Below the pieces are notes generated by a model. That model was not told where the DNA came from. It searched no databases and worked only from the letters and a program-made list of their open reading frames with translations. A DNA stretch of 64,000 nucleotides. Origin: Nemopilema nomurai (taxonomy: Eukaryota; Cnidaria; Scyphozoa; Rhizostomeae; Rhizostomatidae). The first letter of the stretch is position 1; every line of letters begins with the position of its first letter. Where the stretch lies: NCBI GenBank assembly GCA_003864495.1, contig ML133462.1:489274-553273 (forward strand), given 5' to 3'. Shown here piece after piece: positions 26,169 to 39,303 of this stretch. Both the position numbers and the translations under genes were made by a program.

Positions 26169-29100
26169 GTATTTATTTCTTTTTGTATACAGTATTAAGG
26201 AACTTGTTATTGCTCACAAAAAATCCAAGGGGAATATTCAGAATAGGTACTTTATGGTTTTAAAATAACCTATAGAAACAAACCCAGGAATGGTTGTTTA
26301 GTATACATGCTTTTTTTTATAAGGAACCTACCACAAGGCCTAGTTCCAAAAGTTCCTTATTTGAAGGTCTCAAGTCATCAGATTTTAGTACCAAAAGTTT
26401 CTTAAAAGTTCCTTAATTTTCACTGCACATCAATAAGTCTTAACACTCAATAGAGAGAGGGGCAAGATAGACTATGCGGAAAATACTCAATAAAGCACTT
26501 GACACACGAATAGCAAACAATCTATACGAGTATTGGCTGCAAATCAATGGAACAGGCTTTTTAGCTCTTGATGCTTGCAGATTTAAAAAATTTTCTAATC
26601 AAAAAGTTCCTTAGGGATTACGTTTTTAGTAGTATAAGTTCTTTATATATTTCGGCCTTCTACATGTAGGTTCCTTATAAAGTGGTTCCATATAAAAAAA
26701 GCGTGTACACCTTTGTACTAAACATCCCCACTGTCCATAGTGTGAATGTAATCATGAGAGCAAAAATAAACATCCACTAGTGTGATTGGGGACAACTTGT
26801 TTTCAATGTCTAATAGATGCAAGACATTTCAACGCATGCTTGCAGTTTTGCCAAACAGTATGGAAGATGTGGAATGAGCCAAAAAGAATTTCAAAATTAA
26901 AAAAAAATTTGACAAAAATCCACATTGCTGGTGTTTTCAAGCCTAATGCCACAAAGGGAGGAATTTAACATGAAGTAACCAGAGAAAAGCAGCACATCAA
27001 GCCAATAGAATTGTGCGCTAATTATTATACAGCATCAAAGTTTTCCCCAACCAATACTAGGGTAACAAGGTTAGCTCCCTGCACTTTCCCGCTTGGCCAT
27101 GGTGTCCATGGATATATGGGCGTAATATTACATTAAGTAAATGTGTGGAAGTCTGTAAGTTGATGAAATAAGTTATGAAATGATTAGCTATGGCTTGAGC
27201 AACCAAGGCTATGAATTTTCAAGGAGAGTGTACAGCACCTCTTATTTTAGGACCTGCTTTATTGTTGTATTACTTTTCTTGCTCCCCATCCCTATTCTAG
27301 AGTTGAAGTGGCTGCCGCTGAGAAAATCTTTCTCTTTTTTAAGAATTTTAAGAAACTGCATAAGCATAATTTCAACATGTGTTGATATATTTTTGCCCTC
27401 AAAGTTTTATAAACATCTAAAAATGCCCAAAAGCTGACAAAATGGATAGCTGATTAAGATAGTTATAAGGAAAGCACTTGATTGATAGTCTAATGACAAA
27501 TTAGCATCCACTTCACATTTTCTTGGGATTAAGTACAATGAAGTAGAGTAAGTATGATTAAGTATGTGTCAGGAGAAAAATTACTTAAGTATGCTAACAT
27601 TTCCTGAATCAGTAGAATTTCAAGAGACTCTTTTTCAGAGCATCAATTTTACTTTTGTAATAATGGTAAAAGTTAAATAACTGTTAATAACTCCCCCCTC
27701 TACCATAATTAGTGGGATATTGCCTCCTGCTTGCAGTGAAACATAATTCTTGGAGAAAATTGTTTCCCAGTTTTCTTAAGGAAAATCACTACTCCCTAAC
27801 TGTCACATATAAGAAGAAACCTAGGAGCTGAGTGGTAGTCACATATTACATAAGATGTATCATATTTCTTTATAGTTTGTATGGTGAATTCCCCAGAGTG
27901 GGTATTGGAATTCGGTACATTTTCAAGCAATTGTTTTGATTTTTAGGTGTTCTGTGTTCAGCCAGTCAACCTTTTCTGATGTTTGATCATTATTGTCTGA
28001 TAATCAGCCAGCCAGTCAACCAAAATTTTCAAAACACTAGCATGCTTCTCTCAAAGATTAAAACTGGCACCTGTTTACCTTTTAATGCAAGTTCTTGTAG
28101 CTTGATTGTAGCTTATAGACATGTAATATATTTCTATGATTAAGTTTTTCTTTGCCCTTTTACATTCTCAGCGGCTATTAACCAGTCAAATTTATTTACT
28201 TGCTGATTCAAAAGTTTTTTCGTAGACTTCTTATCTTCAGCACAATATGAAATAAGACATTTATTTTCATAACTATCAATTTTTGCTACTTATGGATTGC
28301 TTCCTTTGCAGGAGATAAGAAATGAAGTTCAAGTTGAAGAGAGCCTTGAGTATGCAACTTTTGGACAGACAAAGCAAAGGGAAATAAAAGTAAAACGAAG
28401 AAAGTCTCATCATCAAGGTAAAAATTTTCATTTGTCACTTTTAATGGCAAGGCAGCTACCATGTTGATTCATGCGATCTTTGGTCACTGAAGGTACCAGA
28501 CATGAGGCATTTATGCATTGGAAATTTTACAAATGTAATTTGTCACTGTTTGTGCTGTCTGTGTTGTTTGTTCCCTTGTGGTCAGGGCAGATTTTTACAT
28601 GATGAAGTGTGTCAATAAGTGGTTGATTGAATGATTTCAACAAAGAAACTAGTTTAATGAGACTTTAAGGGTAGATCTGAATATACTAGAGTAGATATGA
28701 TATGGGAGGTAGTTTTGTTAGAAAATTGTTGATTTGCAATGATTTCGACTCTTACTTGGAAGTGTGCTTAAGTGATGAGAACTTAAAAGCTTTTTGTAAA
28801 TATTACTACCATTCGAAGATCTTATGTAGGAAAGCTATCAAATATGTAGCTTCCAATCGACTGTTAATTTTGAAGAAAGTTATTCATCATTGACCACTGA
28901 GGATGAATGATTTATGCATTCAATTACGTTGCTCTTGATGACTCATGGTGGATTAGAAATGAAACAGAATTTCTCTTTCTCCCATATGCATCTTTTTTTG
29001 GGTTGGGACTGTGGTAGGTAAACCGTTGAAATAAAGTTTTGATGGAGGGCGTATTCGAGAAGATTTATTTGCTCATCTGCGGTTTGGCTAGTAATCTGCG

Positions 29101-32100
29101 GTATTTTGTGGGAGGATCAGGGGGCGAAGGATTGGCGCACGTGGGTGAATAAGTACCGTGCACGTGGGTGTGGCGTTTATATGAGAAGTATTCTTGACTG
29201 AGATTATTGTATAAAACCTACTCCTACTCAAACCTCTGCATCCATTGTGCTGGGGCAGATCTGTATTGCTTGTAAACACAAGTTAAGTCTGTATTTGAAT
29301 TCCATGTTTCAATTGAAAGTGTCTCAATTATATTAAAATGTAACGACTGCTGGTAGAGGCTTTATTTTGCTGTTATTTAAGGAAACCAATTTATTTATAC
29401 CCAGTTGTTGAGATAATGTCTAAAGCGGTTGCAAAGGCTCTTGAAATTCATTGTATTTTAATACAGTCTAAATTTAGAGCTTTGTCTGTCGGCAAGCTTA
29501 TAACGACTACGTTACCAAAAATGGAAGGTCAAACACGTAGATTTGCAGGTGTTCTCTTCAGGGGGTTGGGGTTGAGCAAATTCAGTGTTTCTAACAGACA
29601 AGATAAAGTTCAATGCATTGTATTGTTTGTCGGATTTTCTTTAGGCTTCCTTTCAATGCTTTGAATTTTCTATTAAGTTTTTTAATGTTTCAAGAATATA
29701 TATTGTAATCTTATTCTTTTCCTAGAACTTTTATTCTTGTCCTTTTTTTTCTTTTTTCTGCACTTTCATTCGAGAAAAAATAAAAAACTTCTATCGATTT
29801 TCATGTAAACTTACACTTTTGCTATCTGCGAGCGATCCAGGGTTCCTATGGGGAATCAGTCACGCCAGTCGACAGTAGAGAAACACTGATACATTTATAT
29901 CTTGTAATCGCAGCCTGAGGCTACTTGTATCTTGTAATCTCAATCAAATTGATTTATTCATGCATTTGGATCATTCTCTAATTTTTAATTATGGCGTGAT
30001 TGAATACCTCATACAATCTTTTGATCGCTCGTAGATAGCAGAAAGTTAATTAAGATTCTTTTGCCGCATTTAGTTCGATCTATGGGTTTTTCATTCGAGA
30101 CGTGTTCATTCATTTCAGTTTCTTAACATTTTTTTAAATTGTCCCTTATTTTCAGAGCGTTACGTTGGCAAACCCTGGGTAACATATGAAGCATACCAGT
30201 GTCTGTTGAAAGCTCAAGTTAAGGCTTTGGTGGATCTCGGAGTGAATCCTGCTTTGAGAGTGAGTCGAATGTGTAGCGTTGAATATTCGAATATTTTTGC
30301 ATATGAATAATTGGAAACCAAAATCATTTTGCGCATATTGGAAACCAAAATCATCTGTTCCGTTTATACATGATGAACTGCGCCTTTCGTTATGGCCTGG
30401 CTTAATTGATTGGGGAAAAAGATCTAAGACAAAAATATACTTTGTGAACTTTCCAAGATTGCGGCTTTTAAGGTCCTTATCATTACAATGCCTTATCATT
30501 GCTTTCCTTAAGTTTAGATTGTACAGTGTTGACATTTCTGTACTTCTAGCTCTTACACATAACAATTTCTGAGAAGGCAGAGGCCATATTCAGAAATGCA
30601 GATACACAATGTATTTCCTTTTTTATTACTACTTTCACCTACACTGAAAACAGTGAAAACAGCCTTAGGATTAATAAGATTTTTCATTTCTGAGAATGTT
30701 TTTAAACTGAATCTTTGCTAGAAACGGGTGATTTTAAACCATGGTATATTTTTACAATTCCTTTTTGGCTGTTTAATATAAAAATCATGCTTCAAGTCTT
30801 GCATTACAACACTTTATATAAGCTTTAATTTTCGTGACTCCTTAAAACCTCTTTTGACTCCGCAATGTCTTATTATGTAGGAGTGAATGCTTCTCTGAAC
30901 AATTATTTTACAGGAAGTCGTGCGAAATATCTGGTTTCATTTCCTCAAGAAAAAGAAGATTGCTTTCACTGGGATACAGGAACATGGTCCTTTGTTTCGC
31001 GAAAAGCCTTCAAAAGTACGAGACCGACTGCTCAATGAGGCACGCGAAAAGGCGTTGGGAGAAAGACAAACTGATGATGCAATCCAGGAAGAAGATCAAG
31101 AAGTACTTAAACCTCGCTCTAAGAGAGTAAGAAAGAAGCTGAGCAAATTCTATAGCCAGAAAAATAACGGTGAGGTATCGGACTTAAAAATAGTGAGCTT
31201 GATGCTTTGCTACTTTGGAAAAGGTGCTGTAGAGGGATGACTGGTTTCTGCCTTTCAGCAGATCTAATGTTTTATCATGCAGACAACACCTGAGAAGGCT
31301 CGTGAAAGTACACTACTTCAAGGCCAAAACATAATATAACGCACTGAAAGTATTATTTTTTCTGGCACATGAAAATGAGAATAGCAAAAGAGTAGTATTT
31401 TTTAGGATATCAAAATTTCAAATAATAATATCGTAGGAACTAGCAGATAATGTTATGGATGAAAAACTGCGTGAAAAGTGTACACGATTCGCCATTTGCT
31501 GGACCACTATTGTAAAGAACAATCCGCTACATAAGAAATTTTACCCGACGTAAACAGTTTGCACTCGGAATTTGTGAGTCTTCGCTATGAAAATGGCCTT
31601 GCATACTGAAGTCATGTGAGCTGACAGTTAATAATAACCATGAACTCTGAATTGAACGAAACGAAAGACTGATTGATGAACCTGAACAGAGATGAAACCT
31701 TTTTTAAAGAATAGAATAGAGTTGTAACGCTTGCAAGAGAGTGTGAGACTGGTAAATCTATGCCTCCTTTTTCACAACAAGGTCTTGTGCATGCCAACTG
31801 CAATGTGCTTTTCCTGTTTTGCAAAATTTATTTCTCTTGTCTTTTAATCGTGCTAGTTGATTTGCTAACAGTGAGTCTGCATTTTGAACCACACTAGAAC
31901 TTGGCTCAAGTGGATCTGAGCACGAAGAGCCCCAGTCGAGTTCCAGTGAGAGCAGCGGAGGAGATGACAAAGAGGCAGAGCACATTGGGTCCTTGCGGCA
32001 CAAGAACGACTTCAGCACGAACGAGTGGAACGACATGCAGCAAAGGGTCACTATTGTTATCATTCATATTGCACTGATGTACATGAAGGAGCCTATTACT

Positions 32101-35100
32101 GTTGCTGATCTATTGAGGTTGGTCCCTCGCAAGTGATTAATATCTGTGTTTATAGATTTTGATGACTGGCAGACTGGTTTTTTCTAACGCTCGACATAAT
32201 TCCATCTCACACCTCGCTGATTAGGGTGGCGTCAAATTGATTAGTCCTTTGAAAATATACGATGTATAGCAACTTAGAGAAATTAAAGGCACTAGGTTCA
32301 TTGTCTAAAGTGTAAGCCCCAGAAGAGGAGTTGTGGATCAGTCACCAAGGGTTGGCACCAAGGTTCAACAGAATGTATTTTGGCTTTGGAACTAGATCAA
32401 TAATTTTGATCTTAGTCTGAGCTGATTTTTGTCCTTTTAGAAAGGTGTAGTTATGTTTTGAATTCGTACCGCGCATTAGAACCCAAATTCTGGGCAGAAA
32501 TCAGTTTCCCATTTTAGCTAAGGGGTTAAGCTTAGAGGAGAATACTAGGATGTATCATTAATTTTTTTCAATCATAACCTGTGACCAACTATTAAAGAGT
32601 TTAAATTTATCAAAGATCTCGCGTTAGTAGATGTCTTGGATTAAATCTTCAACTATTTCCACGCGTTGGTCTTCCAAAAGGCATTAAATAGACTTCTGAG
32701 ATACCTATATCGATGTTCTTTGGCTGCGTTGTGACAATGACGTCAGAGGATGAAGCTTGTTGCCATAGACCAACATGATAAAAAATTGCCTTTTCTCTAC
32801 AGGTTGATCGCCAGGGGTCACGTTCCGTATCATAGGCTATCCAAGATTCTTCCCGGCCACATGAAATTCTCCTTTGAAGATACTTGGACTTTTGCAAGCC
32901 GCCCTGTGAAGCTTGTCAAGATTCACCAAGGAACAAACTTTCTGATGAACAACCTCAACCTGGCTCCGGTGCCTGAACCAGACTTCTTCTTGAATGTTGC
33001 TAGAATCATTCTCGACCTTCAGCTGCCTGGTAAGCTACTCCTGTTAAGGGTACTGGTTTTTCTACGTTTGCCTAAAATCAAATCATTGTTTATAACTGTT
33101 TCACGTGTTGTTACTGACTCTGATCTCTTTATGGTGCTTCAAGCCTCGATCCCATACTGTATCTGCCCTTCAAACCTCGATCCGATACTTTATCTGCGCT
33201 TAGAGCCTCGTTCAGATACAATAACTGCGAGCATTACCATTCCGGTAACCTTTGCCAAATGCTCTTCTTGATTGGGTTTTAGCTCAGCAACACAGGTCAC
33301 CACAGGCAAAGATTTTTAACAAATAATTTCTTAAAATTGACCTCCGGAATTGAGAATTTCAAAAAGTAGCTGTTTTTGTCTAATCTTTTTTGCATCTATC
33401 TTTTTAACATTCCCTGTATTCTGCTGTTTATAATAGCTTTAGGTGTAATTTAGCTATGAAAAGGCGACTTTTTGGAATTGACCATCAGAGAGTGTGTTTT
33501 ATATTCTGGCAAGTGTAAATTTCTGTTTTTGTTGCTACATTTAAAGCTCTGGCCTTTCAATGATTTATTCATGTTTTAGCTGCGATTCATAGACTAACAG
33601 TGTCGCTGATAAAAGCGTGCAAGTTCAAACCTCGTACCAATTTCAAGTATCAGCGCAGCGCCATGTCCAACGAGTTCTATGATGAAATGGCTAGTGCTTT
33701 TATCGTCGTCGCCTTAAAACTGGTGTACGGTCTAGATGGAGAGACGGAAAGGTAAGTCCTATTCACCGTGTAAATTGTTTCTTATTGGCAAGAAATATTG
33801 ACGTTATGTCAAGGTATGACGTTATGGTGTAATGACCAGGTCAAACTAGGTCCATGGTAAAAAAATTTCCTTCGGCCCGATAACCCTAAAGCTGGTGAAA
33901 ATTTAGCTCTGAAACGTTTACACTTACTGCTTGCTAAAGTAACACCAAATAGTTGGAATTTAACGGTCTTTTTTTTGCTCAGGCAACAAGGATTGTGTAT
34001 TATAGAACTGAGGAGATATTGGTGACATTTAAGGCTTTTTGCCTAGAACTGGCACGATTTCCATTGATCTGGCTTCGTTAACTTTTCAATTAACCTCCAT
34101 GATTTCCCTAGTTGAATTTTTTTTATTTTTAATCCTATGGAACTACATTGTTGATAGAATAAGGCTCCTCGAAAAGCACAGATCTCAAGTTACCTACGCA
34201 TGTTGTGCTTTGAGCAAATTCGGCCGGAATTCCTACATATTCTGTTTGACGAATGAGTTGCGTAGTTACAGTTATGAAGTAAAAAGCTTGTAATCAACAA
34301 AGCCAGGATTGAGGTCATTCTGTATCTCGTTTTCCAGAGATGTTTAAGTTGTCGATAAGGGAATAAAGTTTATTAACACAGAGGTTGCTTTGCAGAGAGC
34401 CACAGAGGTATAACGCCGCTAGTTTTTGGTTGGAAACAAGTACTCTGGGCTTAGAAATACTTAATCTTTTTTCATTTCGCAAACCATGGTTTTTGTAGTG
34501 GTCAATACAGGATTTATTAGAATAGGCTATAATGTGAAGGCCATATGGAATAATAAATCATTTTTCCAAGTGTTAAATTTGCGCACCCATCCAATCATTC
34601 ATTCATTTATCCATTCATTCACTTGAGTACTATCTTAGTAGTGCATCTACTAATCAGGTTGGAAGGCAATTAAATTCTGCATAACATCACTGTAAAATTT
34701 AATCCAGTTTATAAGATTTGCCACACGTCTTAGCAAGTGGGCTTTGAAAGCAGTTTTTCAATTCAACTTGAATTGAGCTCCAGTTTCTCTCGAATAATAA
34801 TTAATTGTAGGTCTTTCGATTGTTTAGCTTTAACTTTTAAGCGAAAGCTATCATATGTCATTGTTCTAGCACAAGTGTTTGACTACTGGTTTGGCCATAC
34901 AATTCCACTCATCATTTTTGCTTTAGATTTCCTCTTCTCATCTGACGTTTTGCTGTTTTAATCATCTAAAACTGATTTAAGGCGATACATTGGCTGCAAA
35001 GCACGCATTTCTCGAGAATCAAACAATCTTGCGACTTTCAGCTGCACCAATTCTTCTAAACATTCGAAAGATAGCTCTGTATCAAAACTTTCTTGGCTGT

Positions 35101-36390
35101 TTTTACCTACAACTATAAACATTCAGATCAAAACCAAAACAGATGTCGAAGCCTGGCTTGAATAATCTTATCATTTTGCTCGATCTTGATACATGACAAT
35201 TTTTGCCAGCTACCAAATCGCTTTGTTTCTTTCGGCTGCATTGACTTAGCTGCCGTGAAAAGGTTTCCCCTGATCTACGCCCATAATCTCTACCTAAATG
35301 TTGACATGATGCGATCAGTTTTACTCTAGAGCTTGCAGGTGGACGTGCAACCTAGCGGATATTTTGTTTAATTCAGAAAGTCGCCTGTTAGCCAATCAGC
35401 TGTCAGTTGATGAAATCTAGTCTCGTTCCAAATGCGTCGCCTCTTTTCTGTCAAATTTCTTACTCCCTATCGTATTGAATTAGTTGCCTCTTTTGCGAAG
35501 CCAAGCTGATGTTCCTTAATTTGAGATCAACATTTTCCTGCGTGAAACTAATCTGTTTTCAGTTGACCGCGCATCCAGAAGTTTGTTAAGTCCGACCAGC
35601 CTAAGTTTGTGAAGGATCATTGGATGTTTCCAATGTGACAAATGCACATTGATTTTTTTCACCAATGATTGCACAGAATTTGTCACTAAAATCAACAGCA
35701 CGATGTTTTTTTCTCGCTAACTGCACGACTATATTTTGCAGATCTGGGCGAATTATCGAAAAGTACCTGGACGTTTCACCTGACTCATTGGAGTGTTGGA
35801 GCTGCATCGCGCTCCGCCTTGAAAAGAAAAAGTCGCATGACATACAGAAGAATGCTCCAAGTTGTGAAAGGGATCTGTCATACATAGACGATAGCCGAAA
35901 TTATGCACGTTATTGTTCTGAAGTGATTTTCAAAGAAGAGACAGGAGATTTTGTCAGTAAAGTTAAGGACGGCAATGTTCTGCTGAGGCTTAAAGCCTGC
36001 ACAAGCAGTGCTAAGAAAGAATACGCGGAAATATTCAATCGCGCAGTTGACAATTTGGAGAAAGGCAGGAAATTCATTCTTGAGCAACCATCTACAAGTA
36101 GTTTCATTTTCGATCGTATCTCATTAGATGGAGAGGACGGTGCCGATGTTTCTTGCACATGTGGTAATTCGAAGGAGAAAAAAGAAACAAATTCTCGACT
36201 CACGCAACTGAACTCTCCAGAAAGGACTGAAGAGAGTTCTTACCTAATATATTACGACGACTTGATGGGACTGAGATTTCATGATTGGTATAGGTTTTTG
36301 CTTGATATCTGTGCCAGACGAATACTTATCACTGTAGCTGAGCTTCAAGAGTACGTTGCATCTGTGGAGTCTGTCTTGTTTGTTGACTAG
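26082..36390 (+). CDS. TAF1B: TAF1B, TATA-box binding protein associated factor (RNA polymerase I SL1 subunit)
   Basis: TAF1B/Rrn7 is the TFIIB-like subunit of the Pol I initiation complex on rDNA. CDS exons: 26082-26168, 28312-28417, 30156-30259, 30914-31169, 31898-32117, 32803-33029, 33580-33751, 35742-36390. All have GT/AG borders with matching phases (0,1,0,1,2,1,2), giving 606 aa; human TAF1B is of similar length (588). The N-terminal zinc ribbon is CVLC...YFCNVC (Cys 4, 7, 21, 24). Residues about 65-105 hold KPWVTYEAYQCLLKAQVKAL and VVRNIWFHFLKK, the TAF1B cyclin-fold entry. An acidic Ser-rich linker (about 186-208) precedes the second conserved part, with LIARGHVPYHR and SNEFYDEMASAFIVVALKL. 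The ATG follows a possible 5'-UTR acceptor, CTTTGCAG|AAC. Confidence 0.93.
26306..26705 (-). mobile_element. TA-flanked MITE, copy 2 (inverted, in TAF1B intron 1)
   Basis: About 400 bp between TA dinucleotides (26304-26305 and 26706-26707). Reading its reverse complement gives CACGCTTTTTTTATATGG, then the same interior as copy 1, including CTACATGTAGAAGGCCGAAA and GCCAATACTCGTATAGATTG. It is diverged by scattered substitutions and a small indel. It lies 136 bp after TAF1B exon 1. Confidence 0.8.
28312..28417 (+). CDS. TAF1B: TAF1B exon 2
   Basis: Acceptor TTCCTTTGCAG, 35 codons (EIRNEVQVEESLEYATFGQ, then a basic KVKRRKSHHQ end), donor AAG|GTAAAA, phase 1. Confidence 0.88.
30156..30259 (+). 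CDS. TAF1B: TAF1B exon 3
   Basis: Acceptor CTTATTTTCAG, then E-RYVGKPWVTYEAYQCLLKA and QVKALVDLGVNPALR, donor AGA|GTGAGT. It matches the TAF1B segment that recruits the first cyclin fold. Confidence 0.9.
30914..31169 (+). CDS. TAF1B: TAF1B exon 4
   Basis: Acceptor TATTTTACAG, begins EVVRNIWFHFLKKKKIAF, ends in a basic KPRSKRVRKKLSKF stretch, donor AACG|GTGAGG in phase 1. Confidence 0.9.
31898..32117 (+). CDS. TAF1B: TAF1B exon 5
   Basis: Acceptor CACACTAG, then the Ser/Glu-rich linker ELGSSGSEHEEPQSSSSESS and the helix RVTIVIIHIALMYMKEPITV, donor TTGAG|GTTGGT in phase 2. Confidence 0.88.
32803..33029 (+). CDS. TAF1B: TAF1B exon 6
   Basis: Acceptor TTTCTCTACAG, LIARGHVPYHRLSKILPGHM and later PEPDFFLNVARIILDLQLP, donor CCTG|GTAAGC in phase 1. 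Confidence 0.9.
33580..33751 (+). CDS. TAF1B: TAF1B exon 7
   Basis: Acceptor CATGTTTTAG, then AIHRLTVSLIKACKFKP and EMASAFIVVALKLVYGLDGE, donor AAAG|GTAAGT in phase 2. The VALKLVYGLD segment is a TAF1B/Rrn7 hallmark. Confidence 0.92.
35742..36390 (+). CDS. TAF1B: TAF1B exon 8, terminal
   Basis: Acceptor ATATTTTGCAG, open for 216 codons to TAG at 36388-36390. It contains RSGRIIEKYLDVSPDSLECW, a variable middle and YYDDLMGLRFHDWYRFLL near the end. The conserved ends make it real. A further 3' exon after ELQEYVASVE cannot be ruled out but is not needed. Confidence 0.87.
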
Positions 36391-37032
36391 GTATTGTTGC
36401 TTTGGTAGAATTTCAGTATTGTTCGCCGTTAAAGCAAGATTGTTGAAGTTCTACTTTAAGTTGTCATGTTTATACCTTACACTTTGTAAAGTAGAAAAAA
36501 CGTTTAAACATTCTTATACAATGTGCTCCAACTTTTTTCAAATGTCTAGCCCCATGATCACGAAGACCTCAAAATTGGGAGCCTTTTTGGGTCATGTCTT
36601 CTACTGCTGTGGAATGGCCTTTGGCCCATTGTTTATTAAAGGTCAGAGACCATGACGTGTTAAAAGGTCAGAGGCCAACTTTCTTGCCCAACGTGGTAGT
36701 TAAATTCTAGCGCTCCACAATGAATTTGCGATTGAAGATGGGTCTATGGGGCTACTAGCAAAGTTGAACTTTGTCTAGATTATTGCGCTCAACATTATAA
36801 TGTAAAGTATAAATGAATTGATTTTGTGCTGAAAAATGACCCAGTTTTACCCAAAGATTTTGTTTTCTATTTCTCTTATTGAAACTCACATCCTCCTTAT
36901 TATTGAAACTCACTTTTTAACGAAAAGAAGTTAAACTTAAATTCAAGCCATAGATGGAAAGACACAAAGGGATATACCCATCCAGGGACATACTGTGGGG
37001 ACGGCATTAGCCACAGTGTACTTTAGATGATT

Positions 37033-37174
37033 GATTGACAGGGGTGCGCAAACGAACCAAAATTTGGCAAACGGATTGGTCGAGCCCTCATTTTGATTGA
37101 TAGGGGTGCTTGACATATCTCAACAACATTTCTGATTGGCTCCTTTGCCACTAGAAGGTGATTGATAGGGGTGC
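37033..37174. repeat. Spaced repeat GATTGAYAGGGGTGC, three copies
   Basis: Copies start at 37033, 37095 and 37160, 62 and 65 bp apart. The sequence between copies is only weakly similar. Confidence 0.7.
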
Positions 37175-37573
37175 TCAAGCACCGATGGAATCGGAGTTGC
37201 TCATTTGCCATGAGTGTGATTGGTTTCAGCAAATATCCCAACTGCTCCGAAACGCTCAAAATGGGGTTTCTTGTAATTTACTGTTCAAAGCAGATGTAGG
37301 CTGCGCTAACTAGCGTCTATCATTAGTAGGAAATGCATTAACACCGTCTAAAAGATTCAAGACGTCTTTCAGAGATTAGAGAATGTTTTATCTTAGGAAT
37401 TCCGAGCGGTGCCCAAGCACCTATAGTACCCCCTGGGTCTCTGTTATTCTGTACACTCTCAAGGGGGATTGGGCTGGTTAGATATTTTTCATACAAGGTC
37501 CAAGTATATCTCAGTGGGAGCTAACGTTCGTGTGCTTTTAGAAGAGGACTAAACAAACTCCCCTTGATGTAGC

Positions 37574-37695
37574 AAATGCCCCAGCTGGACCAATGCACTC
37601 AGTTTGGCCAAATACGCCCAGTTGGACCAAACACTCTCTGTTGGACCAAATGCACTCAGTTGAACCAAACGATCTCGCTTGAACCAAATGCGCAC
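37574..37695. repeat. 19-bp degenerate tandem repeat, about 6.5 units
   Basis: Units resemble AAATGCACTCAGTTGGACC. The first two are 18 bp and the next four 19 bp, and drift is mostly in the middle. Confidence 0.8.
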
Positions 37696-38240
37696 TACAC
37701 AATATTATAGCACTTGTACACGACAACTTCGAAGTTGTTTTCACCATTTGGCATTATGCCATGAGGCATTTGTATTGCACCCATTGAGAAAGTATCCTGC
37801 AGCTATCTTCATATAAAGTAGGCCATCTCACGTCACTTCACAGGAAGTCTATAACTTTAATTTAAGACTAGATATCAACATGGCTTTTTAAGTTTTGTTT
37901 GTCATTTACGTTCTCAGATACTTCCACTTTGCCTATGGTTTAATTGTGGGTTATCGACATTCTAGAAATCAGGAGATTGTACGAATCTGGCTTATAAAAG
38001 TACGAAGTTCGTAAGGGATTCTGAACATCCCAACGCTTGGTAGAACATGGACAAAACTTTAGATTATATTGCTTTCCCCCTTTCCTGCCATTTCCATTTT
38101 AAACCTGCTCACGTGTCGCCTCGTTTGCATTTTTCTTTGTCTCGCTTGCCCGAGAAATCGAAAGTTAATGTACTCGGCGGCCTAAAAAGAATATGTCAAA
38201 GTACTGTTAGAGTAGAATTACAGTCACCAATGATTCACAA

Positions 38241-39303
38241 ATGCTAAGAAGAAGTCAGTCATTAGGTAAGTTGATTCCGTTTGAAGCAGTGCATTTGCAA
38301 CCTTCTGATAAGAAGCCGTCACTTGTCGGATTGCAAAAATTTTGCTTCAGACAGTCGAGTACCAGATTGTTTTCGCTAACTCCAAACTTACTTTCAACTA
38401 CCGTGACCAGAGATTGCTACCTCAGGAGCCAAAGAAAACCCAAGTCAGGTTTTGTTCTACAAAAACCAGTGATTTTCTTAGGTGGAGCTTCATTGTTACA
38501 TGTAGCTCGTGGAACACTTTTGAGACGAGTAAACCCAAGAATGGCTCATAATTTATCAAACCACCATGTATCTGACCTTGCAACACTTAATCTTTCGGCC
38601 CATAAGATATTCAGGGAGCTACTGACAGAAGAACTTTTGACGCTCGTCAAAGCATTTTTGAGCAAAAGCCATGAAGTGCGAATCGTCGGTGGTGCTGTCA
38701 GAGATATCCTGCTATCAAGGCACTTGCCAAAAGACATTGACCTCGCGACTACAGCAACACCGGATGAAATGATAAATGTATTTGTTGAAAACGGTATTCG
38801 GTACATAGAAACAGGGTTGCAACATGGCACCTTAACTGCCCATATGAACGGCCATAACTTTGAGATTACAACTCTGAGAATAGACACCAATCATGATGGA
38901 AGGAGAGCTGTAGTAGAATTCACAAATGACTGGAAGCTGGATGCGGAGCGAAGAGATTTGACAATAAATGCAATGAGCATAGATTTTGATGGGAATTTGT
39001 ATGACTACTTTGGCGGTGTTGATGATTTAAAGGCAAAGCATGTGAGGTTTGTTGGAGACCCTGAGAAAAGGATAAGAGAAGACTATTTACGGATCTTGAG
39101 ATATTTCCGCTTTCATGGCAGAATATCAGAAACTGCAGATGACCATGTGAAAAATACATTGGAAGTTATAAAGCGCTGTTCAAGTGGTTTAAAAAACGTT
39201 GCAGTTGAAAGAGTTTGGACAGAACTATCTAAGATTGTCATTGCTCATTTTGCCCCAAGTTTGCTGAAGCTGATGTATGAATTGGGAGTTGCTGAAAATA
39301 TTG
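38241..39303 (+). CDS. TRNT1: TRNT1 exon 1 (head and catalytic domain)
   Basis: Open from ATG 38241 to donor ATTG|GTGAGT. It encodes the leader and the entire nucleotidyltransferase head and neck. The leader is Arg/Ser-rich with few acidic residues, like a mitochondrial presequence (MLRRSQSLGK and HVARGTLLRRVNPR). Confidence 0.93.

Larger units (their letters stand above)
36391..38240 (+). other. TAF1B-TRNT1 intergenic region
   Basis: 1.85 kb with no gene. It contains three copies of GATTGAYAGGGGTGC about 63 bp apart (37033-37174) and a 19-bp tandem array (37574-37695). The TRNT1 promoter and 5' UTR should be at its right end. Confidence 0.6.

Noticed and set aside
30152..30572. 137-aa minus and 97-aa plus ORFs over TAF1B exon 3 and the next intron
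   Set aside because: Frame shadows; the TAF1B exon is fixed by its motif and phases.
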